NCBI GenBank assembly: GCA_016276965.1
Contig: JADNRU010000005.1
Location: 1 to 37,423, forward strand
Direction: 5' to 3'
Source: Nitrosopumilales archaeon
Lineage (GTDB): Archaea; Thermoproteota; Nitrososphaeria; Nitrososphaerales; Nitrosopumilaceae
Length of the DNA stretch: 37,423 nucleotides
A program made the translations under genes and the position numbers. A model generated the notes under the pieces. The model saw only the letters and a program-made list of their open reading frames with translations. It was not told where the DNA came from and ran no database searches. Below, in pieces: positions 8,358 to 14,574 of the stretch. The stretch's first letter is position 1. Each line of letters begins with the position of its first letter.

Positions 8358-8552
8358 GTGGACATATATCTACTAATTATTTTGATGTTTTTAATAGCAG
8401 GTTCGATTATTGCAATAACAAGTGATCCTCCAGTAATAGGACTCTTTTATTCCATGCTTGGTGGCTCTATAATCATCATAATCTATGTAGCCATGAAGAG
8501 TAGGAAAGAACAAAAAGAGCTAAGAAGACAACGACGAAGGTCTAAAAAGTAA
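8358..8552 (+). CDS. Small membrane protein, 64 aa
   Basis: The frame begins with GTG 8358. Two predicted membrane helices are visible (IYLLIILMFLIAGSIIAI and a second through GLFYSMLGGSIIIIIYVAM), followed by a strongly basic cytoplasmic tail rich in Arg, Lys and Gln (RKEQKELRRQRRRSKK). The TATA-like AATATATTA centred near 8332 is 26 bp upstream of the GTG, which supports a leaderless start. The basic tail could contact nucleic acid or acidic phospholipid, but that is a guess. No family recognised. It ends 2 nt before the convergent wHTH gene. Confidence 0.6.
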   Translation: MDIYLLIILMFLIAGSIIAITSDPPVIGLFYSMLGGSIIIIIYVAMKSRKEQKELRRQRRRSKK

Positions 8553-8554
8553 TT

Positions 8555-8836
8555 TTAAAGTTCTAATCCAAAAGATTCTGCAATATCTGAAAATCTTTGA
8601 TATGAATCAAGATATTGTTTGCCTTTAGAAGTGATAACAAAAGTGTTTTTGCCATCAAATTCAATTTTTGTAATTAGACCAGCTCCTGTCAAATTATTTA
8701 CGAATTTTGCTAGTCTAGAATGGGAAAGATTTGCCTTGGTAAGCAGTGAAGTGGTCTTTATTCCTTCTTGCCCACAATGATCAGTTGCTGTTAGCAAATC
8801 TGCTACAATTTGCATACTACTTCTATAGGCAACCAT
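8555..8836 (-). CDS. Winged-helix transcriptional regulator (ArnR1-like)
   Basis: This 93-residue protein looks like the small ArnR1-like winged-helix regulators (HTH_45 type) that are numerous in Thaumarchaeota: AYRSSMQIVADLLTAT at the start, the helix-turn-helix TTSLLTKANLSHSRLAKFVNNL, a wing with GLITKI and FVITSKGKQYL, and a C-terminal dimerisation helix. A second copy with the same length and layout lies at 15317-15604. The ATG at 8836 has the TATA-like TTATAT about 28 bp upstream, so the mRNA is probably leaderless. It is divergent from the zinc-binding gene at 8920 and may control it; the target is not known. Confidence 0.8.
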   Translation of the reverse strand: MVAYRSSMQIVADLLTATDHCGQEGIKTTSLLTKANLSHSRLAKFVNNLTGAGLITKIEFDGKNTFVITSKGKQYLDSYQRFSDIAESFGLEL

Positions 8837-8919
8837 ATAATTTCCACATTAAACGGAGATATAAGAGTATTACCGTCCAATCCGATCAGATAAATATAAT
8901 CTGGCTGATTTTTGGAACG

Positions 8920-9507
8920 ATGTCCGGTCAATCCACCATACCCTGGTTTTCTGATTTTTTGGGGGTAGCATATCGATATTATGATCTTAGAATGAATGTA
9001 GTGCCACTATTTTCTGAAAGAAAAAAGGCTACAAATCTGTGGAATGAAACAATTCGTTGGTGGAGTGAACATTCTATCAAAATCCGTTTTGTTGAAACTG
9101 GAGATGACTATTGGTTTGTCATGGGAGCAGAATCTCAAAGACCTCAATCAAATAAATCATTTTTTAAAATTTTACCTAAATCGGAACACTATGAACGTTT
9201 CAAGAGGGGTCATGGTGGGGAAGCCTTTCTAAGATTAGGTACTTTTTCTAAAAAATACAAAAAAGATGTCAAAGATAATGCTGAATGTAATTGTGGGCAT
9301 ATAAAAGAAGATCATGAAGAGGGAAGTGATTATGATGCATGTCTAATGGAAGATTGTGAGTGCAAAAAATTTGAAACCTTTCAGGTAATCCTTCTAAAAA
9401 AGAAAAAAACCATCACCGATATTGAATTTCTCCAAGAAAGTCAGGTTAAAGATGATCCACTTGCTTGGAATTGCCTTTATGTAAACAAATATCAAAAAAA
9501 TGAATGA
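8920..9507 (+). CDS. Hypothetical protein with Cys/His zinc-binding cluster
   Basis: I start this 195-residue protein at ATG 8920 because GATAAATATAATC is centred about 25 bp upstream; the frame also reads upstream over the divergent promoter, which is not coding. The N-terminal 110 residues are aromatic-rich and unlike anything I recognise (WWSEHSIKIRFVETGDDYWF). Residues 123-148 hold a probable zinc site: C-x-C-G-H, then H132, C141, C146 and C148 (CNCGHIKEDH ... DCECKKF). The C-terminus returns to beta-rich sequence. No membrane segment or signal peptide. The cluster suggests a nucleic-acid or protein-binding module, but function is unknown. Confidence 0.65.
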   Translation: MSGQSTIPWFSDFLGVAYRYYDLRMNVVPLFSERKKATNLWNETIRWWSEHSIKIRFVETGDDYWFVMGAESQRPQSNKSFFKILPKSEHYERFKRGHGGEAFLRLGTFSKKYKKDVKDNAECNCGHIKEDHEEGSDYDACLMEDCECKKFETFQVILLKKKKTITDIEFLQESQVKDDPLAWNCLYVNKYQKNE

Positions 9508-9675
9508 TTAATCATCAGATAAATTTACTCTTGCATGTTCACCAGGATAATGGTCAGAAATTTTCTTAGAGTAACACTTACCGCACAATATGCCATCAAT
9601 ATTCCATTCCTTCATAGGAAGGTACTTTGTGTTAATTGGTTCTTTACATAAAATACATTTTTCTTGTTTTTTCAA
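9508..9675 (-). CDS. Small zinc-ribbon protein, 55 aa
   Basis: A 55-codon frame begins with TTG 9675 and ends with TAA at 9508-9510, directly after the stop of the convergent upstream gene. It contains two CxxC knuckles, CILC near residue 7 and CGKC near residue 31, spaced like a zinc ribbon, followed by an acidic end. The codon before the TTG is a TAG stop, so no earlier start exists. A TATA-like TATATAAAAA at about 9699-9708 is 25-28 bp upstream and supports leaderless transcription. The role is unknown; such mini zinc ribbons are common in Thaumarchaeota. Confidence 0.65.
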   Translation of the reverse strand: MKKQEKCILCKEPINTKYLPMKEWNIDGILCGKCYSKKISDHYPGEHARVNLSDD

Positions 9676-9781
9676 CTAATCCTAGCTTTTTTCGTATCTA
9701 TATAAAAATCATTTTTAATTTTTGGATGAAATCTTTTCAAAAAAAAGTCATGTTAAATATTACTATAATTAAGACAAATAT

Positions 9782-9839
9782 GGTAGCACGTCTGGCCAAT
9801 GTAAACCTCCTGCAAAATTTACCTGGTTAGGCGTCTACC
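9782..9839 (+). ncRNA. Candidate structured small RNA (long hairpin)
   Basis: Bases 9782-9798 pair with 9824-9839: five base pairs (GGTAG/CTACC), a bulged C at 9787, then eleven more. After a small internal loop, GTAAA (9801-9805) pairs with TTTAC (9818-9822), closing the 12-nt loop CCTCCTGCAAAA. Three pairs are G-U in a plus-strand RNA and would be A-C mismatches in a minus-strand RNA, so the plus strand is the likely product. TTAAATATTA at 9753-9762 is centred 25 bp before 9782, and TTTAATTT follows the stem. It could instead be a terminator for the AIPR gene or a mobile-element inverted repeat. An overlapping ATG at 9780 opens only 16 codons. Confidence 0.45.
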
Positions 9840-9855
9840 TTTAATTTACAAAATT

Positions 9856-11613
9856 CTATGATAGATTGTTTATCAATTTTTTGATACTTTCTATTTCATC
9901 TTCTTCTTGCCTTATTTTTTTGTCTAACACACGTAGCATGGCATCATTCCAAACATGGTGCGAGAAGAAATTATGTTTTGTATTGGCTATTTCAATTTCA
10001 TCATCTACTACACTGTCATCAAGAAACTTTGTTACTACAATATCTGCTAGTTTTAGAATTCTACTGTTTAGCTTAAAGCTCCTGAATATAGGTTCCAATT
10101 TTGCAATATCTTGCTTGAAATCTCCTTTTGTTTCTAGGATTTCTTTGTGTAATATTCTAAAATATGATGCTAGAAAGAATAATGTGCCGTATCGTTTAGT
10201 TTTATGACCACCTTTTTTGCCGTATTTTAGCACCTTTTTTGCATACTCTTTTACAAGATACGGATAAAGTAAAATTCTGTACTCGTCTTTTAGATTTTCA
10301 TTAAAGACGTCATCATATTTACTTCCTCTGGGCAAAAATTGTGCGGGCGAACTATAAGATTCAGTTGGTCTTTGCTCAATTCCAGCTACTAAAGCTTGGA
10401 TAGAATCTTTAGCTACAATTACTTTTTTGTGATTGTCTGGAAGATATTTGTTATAGATTGGGTCCCCTTTGAACTCACTTTGTTGCGCTTTTGTTTTACT
10501 ATCAAAAGAACCTGCTTGTATTTCATAAAAGTATCCACAATTTTGTAATTGTGATTTGATTGATTTATGAAAATCCATTAATGAAACTAGATCTTTTCCT
10601 CTTACCGAATTTTGAGAATTTCTGTATTTTGTTATGTTATTTTGATCTTGTTCATCATCTGCCTTTATGATGGTAACCGTAATACTTCCATCCAAATTGT
10701 GGGTTCGTTTTGCACGATCAAGTATAGAATTTGATGTTTGTGCACCGTTTACAATCTGTGGGGCATGCAAAATCAGAGAATTGTTTTCAAGTTCTTCAAA
10801 ATTATTTACTACTATGGTAATCCCATTATTATAATAGAAGAATTTATCAGGTTCATTTTGTAGCGTTTCACGAATTCCTTTGTTTACACTGGTCTTGAAT
10901 TGCATCCATTGTCTAATGTTTGATTCAAATACATAATCACGATTTTTGGATATGAAGTCGGTTAATTCTCTTAGTTTTAGTATTCCTAAAATAGTATTTT
11001 CATGACGTAGCATTTTTTCTAATTTTATACTAGATTTTTTTCCTGCTGCGGGTTTTTTAATCCTACTCCATAACCTGTTAATAATTTCATCAATATCCAA
11101 AACTTCAATTGATTCTCCATTTTCATAATCTTCTTTCTGGTCAGTAACGTAACAACACTGTACCTTAAGATTTTTTTCACGAATTTGGGTTACAAGATGA
11201 GCCAATTCAGGGCGCATTTTTGTCACGTCTCTGTTTAACAATCGTTTAACATCTTCTTTGAATTTAGCTATTGCTTCAATAGAATGAGATGTACCATATT
11301 TGGATTGAAATAAGCGAATCTTATCATCAGAAAAATCTACAGGAAGATAGGCATCAATTCCCAAATCATTTGCACCATCAATAATAGCATCTGCAGCATC
11401 GTCTTCGGTCGCCTCAAAAACCCGAGTTAGAATCCAATGAAGAAAATTTTTTCCTTTTTCTACCTCGGTTTTTCCACTTTCAGTATAATCATGTAAACTT
11501 TCAAGAATATTTTCTGAAAAACCCTCTAAAGGTTGATTGATTGATTCTTGAACAAGTAATGTACTAGATCCAGGAATATAGTTTAACAAACCTGCATTAT
11601 TTTTTTGTGCCAA
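9856..11613 (-). CDS. AIPR family abortive-infection phage resistance protein
   Basis: The 585-residue protein has the hallmarks of the AIPR family (PF10592): FFYYNNGITIVV at residues 258-269 and PQIVNGAQTSNSI at 285-297, preceded by SNIRQW...SVNKGI. The N-terminal 110 residues resemble a PD-(D/E)xK nuclease: GANDLGIDAYL with D87 and FQSKY with the Q-x-K at 103-105. Family members are linked to phage abortive infection and are often near restriction systems, but none of those genes is present here. The start is TTG 11613; no in-frame ATG precedes it before a stop. It lies beside tRNA-Cys with no operon partner, consistent with an acquired defence gene. Confidence 0.85.
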   Translation of the reverse strand: MAQKNNAGLLNYIPGSSTLLVQESINQPLEGFSENILESLHDYTESGKTEVEKGKNFLHWILTRVFEATEDDAADAIIDGANDLGIDAYLPVDFSDDKIRLFQSKYGTSHSIEAIAKFKEDVKRLLNRDVTKMRPELAHLVTQIREKNLKVQCCYVTDQKEDYENGESIEVLDIDEIINRLWSRIKKPAAGKKSSIKLEKMLRHENTILGILKLRELTDFISKNRDYVFESNIRQWMQFKTSVNKGIRETLQNEPDKFFYYNNGITIVVNNFEELENNSLILHAPQIVNGAQTSNSILDRAKRTHNLDGSITVTIIKADDEQDQNNITKYRNSQNSVRGKDLVSLMDFHKSIKSQLQNCGYFYEIQAGSFDSKTKAQQSEFKGDPIYNKYLPDNHKKVIVAKDSIQALVAGIEQRPTESYSSPAQFLPRGSKYDDVFNENLKDEYRILLYPYLVKEYAKKVLKYGKKGGHKTKRYGTLFFLASYFRILHKEILETKGDFKQDIAKLEPIFRSFKLNSRILKLADIVVTKFLDDSVVDDEIEIANTKHNFFSHHVWNDAMLRVLDKKIRQEEDEIESIKKLINNLS

Positions 11614-11679
11614 ACTATTAATTCTAAATTGCTCTCTATTTAGAAAAGTAGGTAATTACATAATAACTCAAACGTTTGG

Positions 11680-11751
11680 AGGTGAGGGAGGGAGTCGAAC
11701 CCCCTTGTATAGGCTTTGCAGGCCCACGCATAACCGCTCTGCCACCTCACC
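11680..11751 (-). tRNA. tRNA-Cys (anticodon GCA)
   Basis: Reading the minus strand from 11751, the acceptor stem GGTGAGG pairs with CCTCACC and ends in discriminator T (11680). The anticodon stem TGGGC/GCCTA (one G-U pair) encloses CTGCAAA, giving anticodon GCA for Cys codons. The T-arm GGGGG-TTCGACT-CCCTC is intact with one G-U. U73 is the expected identity base for tRNA-Cys. There is no intron and no encoded CCA. A TATA-like GTTTAATTG lies about 29 bp upstream. Confidence 0.95.
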
Positions 11752-11791
11752 GTAGTGGCCGAAACGAGTAATCAACAATTAAACTCTTAGA

Positions 11792-12013
11792 TCAGAATTT
11801 TGTAAAGGGTTTTGCTGCTAACTTTACATCTTCTCCTCTAACTGTCTTTCTTCCAGCATGATTTGCCATATCAACAGCACTTTTAGCAATTGCAATTGCA
11901 ATCTCTTCTATAATTCTCCTAAGTTCATCTGCTGATTCATCACTCACACGCTGTGCTCCAGATTTTTTTAAAATCCTGTACATAGCTGATAAACCAAGCT
12001 CTGAAGATTTCAT
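11792..12013 (-). CDS. Archaeal histone
   Basis: The 73-residue protein has a single histone fold of the HMf type: LGLSAMYRILKKSGAQRVSD (helix 1 and loop 1), a long central helix with ELRRIIEEIAIAIAKSAVDMA, and the HAGRKTVRGEDVKLA loop 2 and last helix, which carry the DNA-binding RKT and the conserved acidic residue. It would form dimers that wrap chromosomal DNA. I prefer ATG 12013 over TTG 12016 because GATAAAAG (12036-12043) is centred 26 bp upstream. It is divergent from the TatD-like gene. Confidence 0.95.
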   Translation of the reverse strand: MKSSELGLSAMYRILKKSGAQRVSDESADELRRIIEEIAIAIAKSAVDMANHAGRKTVRGEDVKLAAKPFTKF

Positions 12014-12116
12014 CAAATGGATTTTTAAGCTGGATGATAAAAGATTTTGAGTGAAAAAATACCACTAAGAAATCGATTTATGCAGACTATTTTAGAGAGT
12101 TTAATTGGTTATTATT

Positions 12117-12872
12117 ATGAATTGGATATTTGATGCACACATTCACTTATCAGACGAAGAATACGAATCTGATATGCCATTTATCATAAACTGTATGGAA
12201 AAAATGCATATCAAGGCATGTAGCGTATCTGAGAATTATGATACATCAATTAAAACTCTTGAACTTGGAAAAAAAAGTAATTTGATTTTTTCCTTCATTG
12301 GAATACATCCTCAAAACTCAAATGAAGATATTGAACAAGTTTTGGAATTAGTAAACAGTAATTCTGAAAAAATTTCTGGAATTGGCGAAATTGGGCTGGA
12401 TAAAACATATGAAGATTCTGATGGAGGATTTCAAAAACAGAAGCAAATTTTTACCGCACAACTTTCTCTTGCAGAAAAACTCAAAAAACCAGTATCAATT
12501 CATTCACGAAAAGCTCTTGATGAAATTTATGAAATAATTCCATCATATTCTATTCAAGGAATGTTATTGCACTGGTTTGACGGAAACAAAAAGCAACTAC
12601 AAAAAGCCATGGATTTGGGATTTTTTGTATCATTTGGACCAGTGATGATATATGCAAATGACAAGCAAGTCCTGTTATCTAATACAGATAGGAACAAAAT
12701 TTTAGTTGAGACTGACGGTCCAGTTAAGTTTTCAAAATGTTTTGGGTTAAAACCGGCACAAATTAGTTTTATACCCAGTGTAATATTTTGTGCATCGAAA
12801 GTATTGAGAGTACCCTACAATGAGTTTTGCTCACTTTTGGAAGAAAACTCAAAAAATTTTCTTGGTATATAG
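12117..12872 (+). CDS. TatD-family metal-dependent hydrolase
   Basis: The 251 residues from ATG 12117 form a TatD-type amidohydrolase TIM barrel. Metal ligands are visible in order: DAHIHL near the N-terminus (H-x-H), GIGEIGLD (Glu), PVSIHSRKA (His), LLHWFDG (His) and VETDGP (Asp). Family members are 3'-5' DNA/RNA exonucleases or deoxyribonucleases; some archaeal members may have other substrates. An upstream in-frame TTG at 12105 would add four residues. The TAG stop at 12870-12872 directly abuts the promoter of the following S17e gene. Confidence 0.88.
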   Translation: MNWIFDAHIHLSDEEYESDMPFIINCMEKMHIKACSVSENYDTSIKTLELGKKSNLIFSFIGIHPQNSNEDIEQVLELVNSNSEKISGIGEIGLDKTYEDSDGGFQKQKQIFTAQLSLAEKLKKPVSIHSRKALDEIYEIIPSYSIQGMLLHWFDGNKKQLQKAMDLGFFVSFGPVMIYANDKQVLLSNTDRNKILVETDGPVKFSKCFGLKPAQISFIPSVIFCASKVLRVPYNEFCSLLEENSKNFLGI

Positions 12873-12880
12873 GTATAAAG
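12873..12880 (+). promoter_or_regulatory. TATA box of rps17e next to the tatD stop
   Basis: GTATAAAG is centred 27 bp before GTG 12904 and begins at the base after the upstream gene's TAG. The spacing decides the S17e start codon and suggests that S17e has its own promoter rather than relying on readthrough. Confidence 0.5.
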
Positions 12881-12903
12881 AACCCACCCAAATAATCGGG
12901 AAA

Positions 12904-13239
12904 GTGGATAGAATCAAAAAACTTTCAATGGAAATCTTAGAATACCATAAAGAAAAATTTGGAACAGATTTTCTTGAAAATAAAAAAATTTTAGATAAAA
13001 TCTCCATTGTACGTTCAAAAGTATTAAAAAATGAATTAGCAGGATTCATTACAAAATGCATTAAACGTGAAATTCGAGAAAAAGAAGCAAAAGAAGCACA
13101 ACTGGAAAAAGAAAGTAAAATGATCAGTGAAGAAGAATCTACACAATCTCAGAAAATCCAAACTACATCAGAAACCTCATCCGATTCACCAATTACTGAA
13201 AATCCTGAACAGGAGTTACCAAAGGAAACATCTGATTAG
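12904..13239 (+). CDS. rps17e: Small-subunit ribosomal protein eS17
   Basis: Residues 1-58 are a clear S17e: DRIKKLSMEILEYHKEKFGT, then DFLENKKILDKISIVRSKVLKN and ELAGFITKCIKREI, matching the family pattern K-x-IAGYITR-x-VKR. The protein is 111 residues, while most archaeal S17e proteins have 60-70; the extra C-terminal ~50 residues are Glu/Ser/Thr/Gln-rich and probably disordered. The GTG start at 12904 is chosen from the TATA spacing and from the family N-terminus; a longer reading from ATG 12820 would overlap the tatD gene and lacks homology. Confidence 0.9.
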   Translation: MDRIKKLSMEILEYHKEKFGTDFLENKKILDKISIVRSKVLKNELAGFITKCIKREIREKEAKEAQLEKESKMISEEESTQSQKIQTTSETSSDSPITENPEQELPKETSD

Positions 13240-13284
13240 TTTTTTAATGTAAGTTTAATTTTGTGTTAATTTGTAATCAAAAAA

Positions 13285-14061
13285 ATGATCGAAGTAAAAT
13301 TTTTTGGTGGAGCAAAAAAATCTTTTGATAATGATAACATTACCATCAAACAAGATGGTCTTACAATAAAAGATCTACTTTCATACTTAATGAAAAATAA
13401 ACCTAAAGATACTCCTGATTTAGATGTTGAAAATTTACTTATTGCTATTAACGGAATTGATTCATCTGCCAAAGACGGACTATATACTAAATTGAATGCT
13501 GGTGACACAGTCAGTATAATTCCCATAATTCATGGTGGCTCTTCTCAAAGAACGCAATTTAAAATTTCAAATTCACTTGTAGAAGTAATGGAAGTTTCAA
13601 AGAACCAAAAAAATGCTATTAAGTTTCTTGAAAATATTAGAAAAAAATTTCAACGATTAAAAATACAGGGTATTTCTTCTCGTTTTGTTCTGGGAAAATC
13701 CCATATTAAAAAAATAATTGGTCTCTCTCTTACAGCTAAAAAAAATAAACTATTGCTTTCTAATAAACTTGAAACTGATATTTTAATGAGATTGGCTGGA
13801 ACAAATCAAATTTTGCGAGCAATAGAAACAGTTGGAATTAAAAAAGGAAATAATTTTATAATAATTGCAATTGGCAATAAAACCGAACTAAATAAACTGT
13901 ACCGTGAAGTAAAACCATTTTTGAGTTCACTACTCTTTAATGATGATAATCACATTTTTTTGAAAAAACAATTTAAAATTTCAAAAAATCAAATGAATTC
14001 AATTATTTCCAAAGCTCCTTTGGAAGACTTGCTTCTAGAGAAAGCGGCAATTCTATTCTGA
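13285..14061 (+). CDS. MoaD/ThiS-like ubiquitin-fold domain fused to a KEOPS Cgi121-like domain
   Basis: This 258-residue protein joins two modules. Residues 1-85 look like a MoaD/ThiS/SAMP beta-grasp domain: IEVKFFGGAKK, LTIKDLLSYLM, LLIAINGID, LNAGDTVSIIPIIHGG, with the diglycine at 84-85 now internal. Residues ~98-215 resemble Cgi121, the KEOPS subunit that binds tRNA: GKSHIKKIIGLSLTAK, then ETDILMRLAGTNQILRAIE and TVGIKKGNNFIIIAIG. The family logic of KEOPS is transfer of threonylcarbamoyl to A37 of tRNA. The convergent Sua5-like and THUMP genes next door fit a tRNA-modification role. The Cgi121 call rests on motif resemblance only. It starts at ATG 13285 and overlaps the THUMP gene by 9 nt. 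Confidence 0.72.
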   Translation: MIEVKFFGGAKKSFDNDNITIKQDGLTIKDLLSYLMKNKPKDTPDLDVENLLIAINGIDSSAKDGLYTKLNAGDTVSIIPIIHGGSSQRTQFKISNSLVEVMEVSKNQKNAIKFLENIRKKFQRLKIQGISSRFVLGKSHIKKIIGLSLTAKKNKLLLSNKLETDILMRLAGTNQILRAIETVGIKKGNNFIIIAIGNKTELNKLYREVKPFLSSLLFNDDNHIFLKKQFKISKNQMNSIISKAPLEDLLLEKAAILF

Positions 14062-14574
14062 TAAAGAACGCTTTGTTTTTTCAACACTTAGTATAGAATT
14101 TTTTCTCAAAACTGATATTCCTGTATCATTTCCCAAAATTTCTATCAAAACAATCCAATTTGGTTCTTCTAAAGAAACCTTATTTGAAATATTTTTGGCA
14201 ATTTCTGAAATTAATTTTTCTTTAGAAATATTTGAATTTCTTTTTTCTATTGTTATTCTGTAAGAATCTCTTGGGTCCATTAGCTGAATTAATTTTAAAA
14301 CCTCACTATTTATTGCACCCACGTTTGTTGGGACAACACTTTGAATAGGAATTATGCGAAGACAATAACGAATTGACCAAGGTTCATCAAGAATTTTGCG
14401 TCTAATCGCTTCAACAATTTCTAGTGGTTTGATTTTGGTTACTACAGTTAAAATTCCTCTCATCCCAGTTTTGGTAATGTCAGAATTTTCATCTCCCAAT
14501 TCCTTCAAAATTTTCGTAATCTCATCCAGAGTTTCATCTTCAAAATTTCTTGCACAGGTAACAATTAGATTCAA
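14053..14574 (-). CDS. THUMP-domain RNA-binding protein (Tan1-like)
   Basis: The 173 residues are essentially one THUMP module with its N-terminal ferredoxin-like part: MNLIVTCARNFEDETLDEI, GMRGILTVVTKIKP, then YCLRIIPIQSVV and the THUMP core YRITIEKRNSNISKEKLISE followed by NWIVLIEILGNDTGISVL. Stand-alone THUMP proteins of this shape resemble Tan1, which helps acetylate C12 of tRNA (ac4C) with an acetyltransferase partner; THUMP domains recognise the tRNA 3' end. There is no catalytic domain. TTG 14574 starts within a 4-nt TTGA overlap with the upstream Sua5 gene, indicating one operon. Confidence 0.78.
   Translation of the reverse strand: MNLIVTCARNFEDETLDEITKILKELGDENSDITKTGMRGILTVVTKIKPLEIVEAIRRKILDEPWSIRYCLRIIPIQSVVPTNVGAINSEVLKLIQLMDPRDSYRITIEKRNSNISKEKLISEIAKNISNKVSLEEPNWIVLIEILGNDTGISVLRKNSILSVEKTKRSLSE

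Noticed and set aside
8746-8919. A longer reading of the zinc-cluster gene starting over the wHTH gene.
   Set aside because: It would cross the divergent promoter and code for unrelated sequence; the TATA spacing supports ATG 8920.
9780-9830. A leaderless 16-codon ORF from ATG 9780 through the hairpin.
   Set aside because: The DNA is explained better by base pairing; the peptide is very short and has no start or composition evidence beyond the ATG.
9676-11751. An integrated element with attachment sites at tRNA-Cys.
   Set aside because: I found no repeat of the tRNA 3' end on the far side and no integrase gene; only the single AIPR gene is present.
12820-12903. An S17e start at ATG 12820, inside the TatD gene.
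   Set aside because: S17e homology begins at residue ~29 of that reading and the TATA box at 12873-12880 fits GTG 12904.
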